A stretch of DNA of 64,000 nt from assembly GCA_963930655.1 (NCBI GenBank), contig OZ005601.1:23870921-23934920 (forward strand), written 5' to 3'. The notes beneath the pieces were generated by a model that saw only the letters and a program-made list of their open reading frames with translations, had not been told where the DNA came from and did no database searches. Origin of the DNA: Myrica gale. Taxonomy: Eukaryota > Streptophyta > Magnoliopsida > Fagales > Myricaceae. Made by a program: the position numbers and the translations under genes. Positions 23,117 to 34,559 of this stretch are shown here, one piece after another (position 1 is the first letter of the stretch; every line of letters starts with the position of its first letter).

Positions 23117-23612
23117 CACATTTAAAAGACTAAAATCAGAATCAACCAAATATGATTGTGAACGTAGCGGAATAATATAACAAAAGGATCTTTATCTCCA
23201 GTCATCTTGCTCAGCACTCGAACAAAATCTCTGCAGAGTAACTTTGTAAATCTAAATAAATTCTTAGAGAGGCTCTTCCAACCTATGCACATGCCTCTCA
23301 GATTATGTCATAGATGGTATACACAGACCTCTATTTATAGGCTAGGTCAAGGACCCTCAATCTGTTGTAAATTCTTATTTGTTTCTTCCATCAAGGAAAT
23401 TCAAATTAAAATCAAATACCAATCTTTATCTAATTGGTTACATTTTGAATTCCAATTTAAATTAGAAATCAAATTGTAATCTTTATCCAATTAGTTCTAA
23501 ATTTGAATCTGCTACAGATTCCATAATCTTATTTAACTGACACCATAATCTTTAAAACTTTAAAAGATTATTTACATGTGTCAATTAGGTCACCGTAAGG
23601 AAATATTCTAAC
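23117..23612 (-). repeat. LTR-like block (copia type?)
   Basis: On the minus strand it begins TGTTAGAATATTTCC, a common LTR start, and runs to a site followed by TGGTATCGGAGC, which resembles an initiator-Met-tRNA primer-binding site. The terminus before that site is TG rather than CA, and no partner LTR was found, so the call is tentative. Its outer edge at 23612 coincides with the truncation point of the lipase copy. Confidence 0.42.
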
Positions 23613-24481
23613 ATATGTTACATAGTGGCTTCTGCAAAGCTCTTGGCATGCAGAAGGAGTACAACGACTTTCCCAAAGAAATAGAACAAGTGACCAAAGA
23701 CGTACAGTTTGTTTACTACGCAATCAGAGAAAGACTCAAAGACATGCTGCAAAAGAATGAGAATGCCAAATTTGTAGTGACAGGACACAGCTTGGGTGGG
23801 GCGGCAGTAGCGGTTCTGTTTTTGACTGTGCTAGCAACACACGAGGAGGAATGGCTGATGGATAAGTTGGAGGGTGTATACATATTTGGGCAACCGAGGG
23901 TCGGAGACGAGCAATTGGGGGTGTATATGAAGGACAAGTTGACCAATTATGATGTGAGGTATTTGAGGCCTGTTTACAGTAATGACATTGTGCCTAGGGC
24001 CCCTTACGATGGCGATTATATCTTCTTTAAGCATTTTGGCCCCTGCCTCTACTACAATTTCCTCTACCTTGGGAGGGTCAGTGCTCTCTCTTTCTCTATA
24101 AGTAGTTAGTCGTGTCTGAAAGATTCTTCTCTTTACAATTGAAACAAAATCCGTACAAATTTCAGATTTTGTACGTAACACTGCATTCTGCTTAATTGGA
24201 TGCAGGTTGAAAGCGAGGAGCCGAATAAAAACTACCTCTCGGTGTTCTGGGTCTTTCCCAAACTCATAACTGCATTTATGGAGTTGATCAGGAGTTTCAT
24301 AATCCCATATATAAGGGGTCCAGACTACAAAGAAACTTGGTTAATGAAAATGTTTAGGGCGTTTGGATTGGTGATTCCTGAAGTAACAGCACATAGTATT
24401 CAAGATTATGTTAACGTCGCTCGATTGGGATCCCTTACGACCTCTAGGACAACACAATCCAATTCATCAACAAGTTCTTAA
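23613..24481 (+). pseudogene. 5'-truncated copy of OBL1-like lipase (last two exons)
   Basis: The sequence begins in the middle of exon 4 of the intact gene (VGKLHSGFC region). Exon 4 runs to about 24077 and the last exon from 24206 to 24481, with intron and stop conserved. The GHSLGG nucleophile elbow is present but is followed by a 3-bp insertion (GGAAVAVLF instead of GGALAVLF). The first three exons and the start of exon 4 are missing and replaced by LTR-like sequence. Similarity to the gene at 40-41.2 kb, in opposite orientation, continues past the stop to about 24945. It is probably non-functional. Confidence 0.85.
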
Positions 24482-24945
24482 TGTTGACTGGCCCCCTAGG
24501 TCGCTGTACACATCATTGATCGACCCTCAATTGCAGTGGCATACCGACTCACGAAGCAAGCTATTACTCAAAATTAATTTTGGGTTATGTATGTCAAAAT
24601 AATTAGCTTGCAAATTATGTGTGGCTAAAAAGATTTATATAGTTCTCCATTTATGCTCCAAACTGTGTTCAATTTCAAGTTTAAAACAATAATGGCAATT
24701 TTCTGTTACAAGTGATTTGGCTTGCTACGTTACGAATTTTCAAGATATTATCTTTTTTCATGTTTTCTTACTTCTCGTCTTTTCTGGCTCAGCTTGTTTA
24801 AATGTCTATTTTAGAGATGTAAATTTTATTTACCTATGCTTGGAGGGCTGTTTCAAGTTACACTAAAGTTGTATTTTCTTAATAAAGTAATTAACAAGAA
24901 TCTTGGTATGTGGCTTGCACCCCAAATAATGTGATGCAATATTGG
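24482..24945 (+). repeat. 3' flank of the lipase copy (shared with 39895-40357)
   Basis: Non-coding sequence matches the complement of the intact lipase gene's 3' flank, including landmarks CTTGGAGGGCTGTT and AATCTTGGTATGTGGC. The shared segment ends near GTGATGCAA, after which the two copies have different neighbours. Confidence 0.8.
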
Positions 24946-25450
24946 ATCTTTCGGAGAAAGAGTACGTAGTAAGTGAATGCATTGAAGTATCAACAGAAAA
25001 AATACCGTTGACACTTGGCAGCCATACAAATCTGTCATCTCTGTTTGGTCTCGGCATGATCCCTAGTCTCCAAAACTCTGACGTTGACCAATTCCATTCC
25101 ATCCCATGAATGATCTCCTTAACCTTCGCCTGAGGACCGAATTCCGATGAGCAGATGGCATCCAAGGTAGTTCTTAGGATGCCAATTAGCAAACCAAATA
25201 AATGGTTCTTCCCCATTAATCGCACAATATTCTACTTCGTGCATGTGCTCGCAAATCGATCGATAAGATTCTACCAGCACCATGATGAATGAGAAGCTAT
25301 GTTAATAGCCCAAAAGGATCTCCCCCTTAACAGATTCTTTCTAATCTAATCATCCCAAACGGAATCATTTATGTCAGCCAACATTAAATGCCATAAATGC
25401 TTTAAATTACATGCTTGGTTCCAGCAATGTTGGATGACAATAGGGAAAAA
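24946..25450 (-). pseudogene. L1-like LINE ORF2 C-terminal fragment (zf-RVT region)
   Basis: Reading the minus strand from 25450, broken frames give QACNLKHLWHL, then RGRSFWAINIASHSSWCW, then WRLGIMPRPNRDDRFVWLPS and NGIFSV. These match the region just after the reverse transcriptase in plant L1-like ORF2 proteins, leading into the zinc-binding zf-RVT domain. Stops interrupt it and there is no RT upstream. Confidence 0.65.
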
Positions 25451-25639
25451 GAAGAAGCAAAGTGTTGCTAGGAGAAACTTCTATCAACAACCTGTTTAAT
25501 TGATTCTTAATGTTCTGCAAATTACACAACCAAGAGAAACAGATCTTATAGACACTTCGAAAATGACAAAGCATTAATCAAAATAACTTCCAAAATAAGG
25601 TAATTAACTGCATAGACGTCTACATATAACAAACTAGGC

Positions 25640-26170
25640 TATTAATAGAGTTTATTGAAAAAATGCATCAGTTCCAATACGCATAAGCTTCAATACTCAT
25701 TGGTATATTTTTCCTGGGGAGCTGAAACTTGATCTTCAGAGCTGCAGATTTGAGTTCAATTTCTCCTTTTGCTTCAACTTCTCTTAAGAAATGGTACTTA
25801 ATTGCAAGGTGTTTAGTTCGACTATGATGAAATGAATTCTTAGCCATAGCTTGCTGCTTTTCTGGACCTTACTGCTTTTCTCTCATGTCTTCAAGAGTTC
25901 TGTTTAGCCAAATAGCTTGATTTACAACTCCAGCAGCTACAGCGTACTCAACTTCTGCAGTTGACTAAGCAACAATAGCCTGCGTCTTTGATCCCCAAGA
26001 AAACACTCCTGATCCTAGATTAAAACAATACCCTGACGTGATTCTCATATAATCAACTGAGCCAACCCAATTACTGTGAGTAGACCTAGTTAATTTGAGT
26101 GGGAACATGAATTGAACCATATGCCAAAATCCATATATAGCAGCATGAAGCCTCGAAGTACTTGAATAGC
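25640..26170 (-). pseudogene. Ty1/copia RNase H fragment
   Basis: On the minus strand the frame reads SGYCFNLGSGVFSWGSKTQA, then TAEVEYAVAAGVVNQAIWL, then TKHLAIKYHFLREVEAKGEI. This is the copia RNase H region (acidic SxAExEY motif and TKHIxIKYHF). Stops are present and neither gag, integrase nor LTRs adjoin it. Confidence 0.75.
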
Positions 26171-26209
26171 CAACAAAAACTCAATTCCCGACATATCAAA
26201 AGGAGTGAG

Positions 26210-27530
26210 TTTTTACAATCATTTTGTTTGTTCTAGAGCAAAAGGTGGGGTGATCAAAATCAAGTGTCTGATGCTTTGAGTCGTCGACACTCCTTGCTTT
26301 CTACTATGCAAGTTAATGTTTTGGGCTTTGAAGTGGTGAAAGAGTTTTACAAGGAGGATCCCTAGCTACTTTACCAAAGTTATGAGAAGATTGTTCTAAG
26401 GGTCCTTATCACTCTTTTTTATTACATAACGAGTATCTTTTCAAAGGCAATTAAGAGTCCGTTTGTTTGCCTGTAAAACTATTATTTTACGTAAAAAACC
26501 TTTCATTGAAATGTTTTCAAGAAAAAATATTCCTTTTCAGTGTTTGGTTATTCTTTTAAAATATTTTCAAGAAAATATTTTTTTTATGTTTGACTAAATT
26601 AAAAGGCTTAATTATCTTACAAGTCTATGTAATTTATACTTTCAATATTTTAGTCCCTTAGTTATCGATTTTCAACCATGGAGTTCCTGATGTAAGCTTT
26701 TTATACAAATCAATCCCCGCCCTATTGTCGTTAGCTAACAAACGGAATTGTGCTTACGCAGATTTTAGATTTTAGTCCCTAAGGTACTGATTTCAACATG
26801 AAGGTCCTTGAGATACACTCTTGCGATAAAATTGGTCCCCACAGTTCAATTGATGTTAGCTAACTAAGGGAGAAGTGCCCACATGACCTAGAAAAAGAAG
26901 AATATAAAACAATCATATGCAACCTTCAAATTTAATTTATCTTTAAGAAATATTACTTTTTATTTATGTATTATTTTTTTTTATTTATAATTATTTTAAT
27001 AATTTTATCTTAGAGGGACATTTCGGTTATTTTACATGTGGTCTAACGGCAAGACAAGAATTGATTGTTTCTTACACATATGAGGTGGAATAAAATATTT
27101 TGGAACTTGAGGGAGACTTACTGATTTTTACGCATATATATGGGGCGTACTATAATGTTCCCCTAAAAAAACTGTGGTTTACAAAAAATTTGAGCTTACT
27201 TCATTTTCTGTGAAATAAAAGAGTTTTTTCAGTTGACGTGAAAACTTTTTACTGTGACCTCATTTTCAAGTGCTAGCCAAATACTTGAAAACAAGTAAAA
27301 CAAATTACAAAATTAGTTTACAAGCAAACAAACAGACCCTAATTATGTATTCCACAATGCTCTTTGAGAAATGTCATTATCATTGAATCTCATGGTGGTG
27401 GACTTGCTGGTCACTTTGGTAGAAATAAAACTCTTTCTCCTATAAAAGAAAATTTCTTTTGGCAAAAAATAGAGCGAGATGTTATGAGACACGTGTAGCG
27501 TTGTAGAGTTTGTCACATTGCAAACAGTCA
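26210..27530 (+). pseudogene. Ty3/gypsy RNase H/integrase fragment, split by a DNA element
   Basis: The left piece (about 26230-26453) reads SDALSRRHSLLSTMQ and LGFEVVKEFYKEDP, the end of chromovirus RNase H leading to integrase. The right piece (27341-27530) reads ESHGGGLAGHFGRNKTL and ENFFWQKIERDV, then CHIA, the HHCC region of integrase. An 887-bp inverted-repeat element lies between them. The fragment stops near 27530, where the Tat-type gag begins. Confidence 0.7.
26449..27345. mobile_element. 887-bp terminal-inverted-repeat DNA element
   Basis: Core 26454-27340. The left end AGAGTCCGTTTGTTTGCCTG is matched by the complement of the right end (AGGGTCTGTTTGTTTGCTTG). AATTA occurs on both sides (26449-26453, 27341-27345). 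Ends with GTTTGTTTG are common in PIF/Harbinger- and hAT-like MITEs; the 5-bp duplication fits neither perfectly. No transposase. Confidence 0.65.
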
Positions 27531-27564
27531 GATGCCCTAGGTAGAATCCAAGCTTACATCCTCC

Positions 27565-28728
27565 TTGGAGAGCATGATGCACCAGGTAGAATCCCATTTC
27601 ACTTCAAATGTTCTGACAGTCCAGCTACCATCCAAATTCCGCATGCCAACGATGGACAAATATACGGGGACAACCAACCCACTCGACCACTTGGAAGGCT
27701 ATCGATCACAGATGGATCTGCTGGACACCCAAAATGCTATCAAATGCAAAGCATTCCCTACAACGTTATCCGGACCAGCATGCGTGTGGTTCAGTAGATT
27801 GAAACCAGACTCTATTTCAAACTTCAAAGAGCTCAGTAAAGCCTTCGTCAGCCACTTTATCGCAAGCAAAAAGCAAAAGAAGATAGTCATTCACCTCCTT
27901 TCCACCCGACAGAAGGAGAGTGAAAGCCTACGAGATTATGTGGCGTGCTTCAACTAGGAAAAGCTCAACGTAGAAGACCTAGAAGACAAAGTGGTGCTTA
28001 CCATTATCGTAGCCGGTCTAACTGACGGGAGATTTTCATTCTCATTAGGGAAGAAACCACCAGAGACCTTTGGAGAATTCATGGAAAAGGCGCAGAAGTA
28101 CATGAATGCTGAAGACAAGGTCACAGCCCGCCAACAACAAGTTGTTGATTCAGCAGTAACGTCGGCGAAAAGGAGGAAGGAAGGACCTCTAAGTAGGCCT
28201 CCCATAACTGAAAGGGAACAACGACCGCCCCCACGGGTAGAACCGTGAACCAGACTACACTTCACGCCTCTCAACACTCCCCCGGGAAAGATCCTCATGG
28301 AGATCCGAAACAGCCCCGAGATACAGTGGCCCCAGAGAATGGGATCCGACCCCAACGGACGAGATAGTCTCCAGTTTTTCCGTTTCCATAACGACCAAGG
28401 CCACGACACGGAAAACTGCATACAACTGAAGAGACAAATCGAAGCCTTCATCCAACAAGGTCGTCTACGAAAATTCACCACAACCAGGCCGATGGGGCCA
28501 TTCCGGAACGCTCCGAGAGTTCCCGAGGACCAGCGCTTGGGGCTCCACCGAAGAGACCAAAGGGAGGAACCACGAGGAGGTCGAAGAGTCCACGAAGCCC
28601 CGCAACAAAGAGAAAGACCAGAGAGAAGACGCTCGCCGCAGAGAGCACTGGGCGAGATTAGAACAATTTCGGGGGGCTTTGCGGCAGGAGGATCCTCCAG
28701 ATCCTCGAGAAAGACCTACGCGAGGTGA
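27565..28728 (+). pseudogene. Tat-type gag
   Basis: Retrotrans_gag-like features are KFRMPTMDKYTGTTNPLDHL, GPACVWFSRLKPDSISNFKE and AFVSHF. A stop (near 27955) and another (near 28246) interrupt it. A second part carries CXXX-H-type FHNDQGHDTENCIQLKRQIE and an Arg/Glu-rich tail. This is the usual Tat gag architecture. Confidence 0.8.
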
Positions 28729-28884
28729 CTACTAGTCGCAAAGATAAACAACGGAGCTAGACGTCCGATATCAGGGGAAGAAAAACCCATCATGTTCACA
28801 GCAAAGGACACGACGGGAGTCGAGTACCCTCACTACGACGCCCTGGTGATTGATGCTCTAATAGGAAACTACAAGATAGGACGT

Positions 28885-30201
28885 ATACTCATTGAAAGTC
28901 TATGTAGCAACTCAAGAGGGGGATGAATTGGGTTTTAAACATAATTAACCTTTTCTAAAGAGATTTAAAACACCAAGCACAATAAACCACAAGAGCAAAG
29001 AACAAGAGTAAAAATGAAACTCAAGAGGATAAGGGTTGAAGAGATGACACCGTAATTTTTAGGTGGTTCGGCCAAACTCTTGCTTATATCCACCCCCAAA
29101 GCTATTGACTTTCTTGGGCTTTCTCCACTATCTATCAAATAGCTAGTACACCTTAGCTTCCCAGGTGCTAAGGAACCTTCACAAAGCATTTTTCGAGCTT
29201 ACGCTTTAACTAGGTATTTCTTCTACTCACAAGAGTAGGACTCAATGTTTACCCAACACTTACATGGTTTAACTTGAGTGAGTACAAATTGAAATCTCAC
29301 GTATTGACTCTTAAAGCCGAATTTACAAGTGTGAGGAACAAAGGATAGGAAGAGGATAAGATTTACAATAGAAGACTTGACATATGATAGAAAAATAGCA
29401 GGTCTTCTTGGTAGGTGCGGAGCTTCTCTCTTCTTCAAAGCTTTCTCTCTTTTCTCAAGAAGTTAGGTCAAGAAGTAATTGCAAAATCGTGCGTGTAGGT
29501 GAGATCTCCTCTTCTTCTTCAGCTACCGATCTTGTATTTAAGCCATTTTGTCTTCAACGGTCGACGGGTTAGGTGAGAATGGTCGTTGGAGAGTTGCCCA
29601 TGAATTAAGGAGCGATTTGATGCCTCTGATGTCATTCCGAAAAATCCTCAAAATCGTGTAATATGCTGACACATCAAATGGCATGTGCTAACACATGAAA
29701 TTTGAACTGAAAATGAACGCTCGGGAGTCAGTGCAATGTGTCGATACCATAAGGTCAATGTGTCGACACATGTTTTAGTCAAAAACACATGTCTCGGGTG
29801 TAAGTGCAATGTGTTGACACTATAATATCTATGTGTCAACACATGTTTTTGTCTGAAAAACATGTCTCGGGTGTGAGTGCAATGTGTCGACACATGTTCT
29901 GTATGTGTCGACACCTAAAAGTCCTGGAGACAAAAAGCAATATATTTGAAGTTTTCCTTCTATTCCAAAACCTTTTTAAGTGTCTATAACTTGAAGAATT
30001 TATCAAACAACTTGTGTAAAAGTCTTCAAGTGCATTAAGAAGCTCTTTGGTGAGATAAACTCAATCTTTTTGTAGATATAACTTGAAAAATGTGGATTGG
30101 TAAAAATAAAAACTAAAGTATTCAAAAACTTAGAAACTTTTGTTAACATCAAAATCATTTATGGATTGTTTGTAAAATAACCTTGGGCTAACAATACTCA
30201 T
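28885..30201. mobile_element. 1.3-kb insertion with 8-bp duplication, in the protease region
   Basis: Core 28893-30193. ATACTCAT occurs at 28885-28892 and 30194-30201, the second copy being the start of the protease codons ILIDTGS. The element begins TGAAAGTC and ends GGGCTAACA. The segment includes GAGGGGGATGAATTGGGTTTTAAAC and GGTGGTTCGGCCAA, landmarks of a non-coding repeat family seen widely in plants. Element class is unknown; 8-bp duplications would fit hAT. Confidence 0.65.
29645..29915. repeat. Degenerate repeats built on the palindrome TGTGTCGACACA
   Basis: Inside the 1.3-kb insertion, about three imperfect ~75-bp units carry GTGCAATGTGT(C/T)GA(C/T)A and TGTGTCGACACATGTTTT, with CATGTCTCGGGTGT between them. 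TGTGTCGACACA or close variants occur at least four times. Confidence 0.65.
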
Positions 30202-31860
30202 AGACACCGGAAGCCTACGATCAAATGATGCTCGGAAGTGAAGCACTGAAGAAGGAGAATACTCGACTCACCAGGTTCACCGGTCACGACGTGTTTAGCC
30301 GGAAATAAAGGAATTGCCATTCACAGTGGGATACCCCCCAAACGAAGCATCTTTTTCCTTGAAGTTCCTGATTCTTGAAGGCGATTCTTCCTACAACGCC
30401 ATCATTGGCCGAGTCACCTTGAATCGACTATGCATCGTGGTGTCAACTTACCACCTGAAGATGAAATTCCCGACCAAATCGAGAATAAGTGAGGTGAAGG
30501 GAGACCAGGACCAATCGAGAAGATGTTACTTGTCAGACACCCGAGGGACGACGGAAACTATGGCTATCGAACATCGGGAAGAATTCCGAGCACAACCAGT
30601 GGAACCGCTAGAAGTATCACTCTGGGCGAACTCGAAAGAATGAACTGTGCAGATCGGCACCCAATTATCAAACGATTCCAAAAGAGAGCTCCTAGAATTC
30701 CTCCAAGCCAACGAAGAAGTTTTTACCTGGTCACATGAAGACATGCCGGGAATAAATCCCGAGGTTATCACCCACAAATTGAATGTGCGCCCCAAAGTCA
30801 AGCCAATCGTACAACGAAAGAGAAGTTTCGCCCCCGAGAGACATCAAGCAATCCAAGAGGAAGTCGAGAAGTTGGTCAAATCCCGGTTCATCAGGGAAGT
30901 CAACTATCCTAGCTGGCTAGCAAACGTGGTCATGGTAAAAAGGTCAATGGTAAGTGGAGAATGTGTGTAGACTACACTGACCTGAATGAGGCGTGCCCGA
31001 AAGACTGTTATCAGCTCCCGAGAATTGATTCTCTCGTCGACTCAACCATAGGACATCAACTCCTCAGCTTCATGGACGCCTTCTCGGGATATAACCAAAT
31101 CAAGATGCACGCGCCCGATCAAGAATGATACTTATTGCTATTGAGTAATGCCCTTCGGGTTAAAGAATGCAGGAGCAACGTACCAAAGCTAGTCAACTTG
31201 ATGTTCCAAGGGCAAATAGGGCATTGCATGGAGGTTTACGTAGATGATCTCCTGGTGAAAACGTGAGAAGCAGCGAATCACGTCAAAGATTTCGCCGAGG
31301 CCTTCGAAGTGCTCAAAAAGTACAAGATGCGTCTAAACCCGGCAAAATGCTCCTTCAGAGTCTCGTCCGAAAAATTCTTGGGATTCCTCATATCCCAGCG
31401 AGGAATCGAAGCTAACCCGGAAAAGATTAAAGCCATCCTTGACATGCAGCCGCCGAAAAACATCAAAGAAGTGCAACGACTCACTGGACACATCGCCCCG
31501 CTAAATAGGTTCGTTTCTCGCGCTACTGATAAATGCTTACCATTCTTTAAAATACTTCGGAAGGCTTTTCGAATGGACAGAAGAATGTCAAAAAGCTTTC
31601 GAGGAGCTTAAGAAGTATTTGACAAGTCCAACACTCCTTAGTTTTCCCAAGTCGGGAGAAACGCTTTATGGATATCTCGCTGTTTCCGATGCTGCGATAA
31701 ACACTACCCCTCATATGAGATGACGGAGGCATACCGTGACCTATATAATATGCGAGCAAAGCTTTACAAGGAGCCGAATCCCGATACCCCGACATCGACA
31801 AATTGGCACTGGCTGTCACTCTCTCGGCAAGAAAGCTAAGGTCATACTTCTAATGTGAGA
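30194..31860 (+). pseudogene. Tat-type protease, reverse transcriptase and RNase H
   Basis: The protease motif ILIDTG is at 30195 and the frame is broken at once. Then comes the protease tail (PFTVGYPPNEASFSLKFLIL, YNAIIGR). RT carries QEEVEKLVKSRFIREVNYPS, KWRMCVDYTDLNEACPKD, LLSFMDAFSGYNQIKM and MEVYVDDLLVKT (catalytic YVDD near 31240). It continues with NPAKCSFRVSSEKFLGFLIS. The RT palm is damaged between about 31120 and 31190, and several stops occur. RNase H is only partly readable after 31600. Confidence 0.82.
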
Positions 31861-33014
31861 ACGTTGCAAGAGGAAGACCTCGGGACAAACAAGCAGCAGA
31901 AGCAGAAATTGAAAAGGATAGCCCCGCGATACACTATCATAGATGGAGACTTGTATCGCCGCAGCCTTTTCAAACCGCTGTTGCGTTGCCTCAACGCCCG
32001 AGACGCAAATTACACACTCCAGGAAGTAAACGAAGGAATCTGTGGAAACCATTATGGAGCACGTACTCTGGCTCAAAAGGTAATCCGAGCTGGATTCTTC
32101 TGGACCACTATACAGGCCGATGCATAGAGCATCGTACGAAAGTTTGAGAAATGCCAAAGAGTCTCCAACCTCATTAATGCTTCAACCGAGAAGATGACCA
32201 TCGTGAGTGCCCCATACCCATTTATGCAGTGGGGGATTGACATCCTAGGGCCTTTCCTTATAGGGAGGAAACAACTCGAGTTCATGATTATGGCTATCGA
32301 TTATTTCACTAAGTGGGTAGAAGCAGAACCTCTGGTAAAGATCACCGAGCAGAGTGCCCGAAAGTTCGTCTAGAGAAACATTATCTGTCGCTTCGGATTA
32401 CCCCGAGCCATTGTCACCGACACGACAAACAATTTGACAATAACAGCTATCGGGAGTTCTACAGAGAGCTCAACATCGAGAACCACTACTCATCTCCGTA
32501 CTACCCGCAAGCTAACGGACAAGTGGAGTTGGCGAACCGATCATTGCTTAATATCATCAAAACAAAACTGGATGATCACAAAGGCTCCTAGGAAGAAGAA
32601 CAATCGGAGTCCTACGAGCAAACCGCACTACCGTCAGAACGGCCACCGGGAAAACACCGTTTGCCCTCACTTATGGAACCGATACCGTAATCCCGGTAGA
32701 AATCGGAGCGTTCTCACCGCCAGTAGTGATGTTCACTCAGGAAACAACAAAGAAGGAAAAAGCTAGATCTCAAATTATAGGAAGAAAAAATGGAGGAGGC
32801 ACGACTTAGGATGGAGACGTACAAACAAAAAGTCGCAAAATACTATAATGTCAAGGTAAGACCCCGCTATTTTATGCCCGGGGACTTGGTCCTAAAAAAG
32901 ATATCACCAGGAGCAAAGCATCCCCGACAAGGCAAACTGCATCCAAATTGGGAAGTTCCATACTGCATCGTCGGATTCAAACGACCAGGAACGTACTACC
33001 TGGAAGACCTCTAG
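31861..33014 (+). pseudogene. Tat-type integrase
   Basis: The HHCC zinc region reads GICGNHYGARTLAQKVIRAG...KFEKCQR. The core reads MQWGIDILGPF, MIMAIDYFTKWVEAEPL and a frame-shifted DNG/E region with QANGQVELANRSL. The C-terminal part reads RPRYFMPGDLVLKKISPG and HPNWEVPY. Stops and at least two frameshifts are present. Confidence 0.8.
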
Positions 33015-34555
33015 GGCAAAACATTCCAGCATCCCCAAGAGTAAGGCAACCTCGGAGGACCTCGATCCCCAGGCGCATCCCTAAGACTAAGGCGACCTCG
33101 GATGACATCGATCCCCAGGCGTATCCGCAGGAGTAAGGCAACCTCGAGGGACCTCGATCCCTAGGCGCATTACAAGAGTAAGGCGACCTCAGAGACCTTG
33201 ATCCCCACGCGCATCCCCAAGAGTAAGGCGACCTCGATCTCCAGGTGCATCTCCAAGAGTAAGGCTCGGACGACCTCGATCCCAGGCGTATCCCTAAGAG
33301 TAAGGCAACCTCGAGGGACCTCGATCCCGAGGCGCATTCCAAGAGTAAGGCGTCCTCGGAGGACTTCGATCCCCAGGCGCATCCCCAAGAATAAGGCGAC
33401 CTCAGAGGACCTCGATCTCGAGGTGCATCCACCAAAGTAAGGCGACCTCGGAGGACCTCGATCCCCAGGCGCATCCCCAGAGTAAGGCGACCTGGGAGGT
33501 CCTCGATCCCCAGAGCATCCCAAGAATAAGGCGACCTCGGAAGACCTCGATCCCCAGGCGTATCACCAAGAATAAGACGACCTCGGACGACCTTAATCCC
33601 AAGAGTAAGACCACCTCGAGGGACCTCGATCCCTAGGCACATTCCATGAGTAAGGCGACCTCGGAGGACCTCGATCCTCAGGCTCATCCCCAGAGTAAGG
33701 CGACCTGGGAGGTCCTCGATCCCCAGGCTCATCCCAAAACTAAGGCGACCTCGGAAGACCTCGATCCCCAGGCGTATCACCAAGAATAAGGCGACCTCGA
33801 GGGACCTCGATCCCTAGGCGCATTCCATGAGTAAGGCGACCTCGGAGGACCTCGATCCCCAGACGCATCCCCAAGAGTAAGGCAACCTCGGAGATCCTCG
33901 ATCTCCAGGCGTATTCCCAAGAGTAAGGAGACCTCGGAGAACATCTATCCCCAAGCGCATCCCTAAGAGTAAGGCGACCTCGGAGGACCTCGATCCCCAG
34001 GCGCATCCCCATAGTAAGGCGTCCTGGGAGGTCCTAGATCCCCAGACGCATCACTAAGAGTAAGGCGACCTCGTAAGGCAACCTCGAGGGACCTCGATCC
34101 CTAGGCGCATTCCATGAGTATGGCGACCTCGGAGGACCTCGATCTCTAGGCCCATCCCTAAGAGTAAGGCAACCTCGATCCCCAGGCGCATCCCTAAGAG
34201 TAAGGCGACCTCGGATAACCTCTATCCCTAGGCGCATCCCTAAGAGTAAGGCGACCTCGGAGGACCTCTATCCCCAGGCGCATCCACCAGAGTAAGGAGA
34301 CGTCGATCCTCAGGCGCATCCCTAGAGTAAGGCGACCTGGGAGGACCTCGATCCCCAGGCGTATCCCCAGGAGTAAAACGACCTAGAGGGACCTCGATCC
34401 CATGCGCATCCTAAAGTAAGGCGACCTCGGAAGACCTCGATCCCCAGGCGCATCCCCAAAAGTAAGTCGACCTCGGAGAACCTCAATCCCCAGGTGCAAC
34501 CACGAGAGTAAGGCGACCTTGGAAGATCTCGATCCCCAGGCGCATCATTATAAGT
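33013..34555. repeat. ~46-bp tandem array, roughly 33 units
   Basis: The consensus unit starts AGTAAGGCGACCTCGGAGG and continues to GATCCCCAGGCGCATCCCCAAG. Units vary by substitutions and small deletions. The array starts at the integrase stop and ends at the antisense ORF. Apparent long reading frames on both strands are by-products of the repeat. Tandem repeats in this position are known for Tat/Ogre elements (for example PisTR-A in pea Ogre). Confidence 0.92.
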
Positions 34556-34559
34556 GCGA

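Noticed and set aside
33170-34012. Long minus-strand frames across the 46-bp array (up to 268 codons)
   Set aside because: They are produced by the repeat unit itself, shift frame with unit-length changes, and have no domain.
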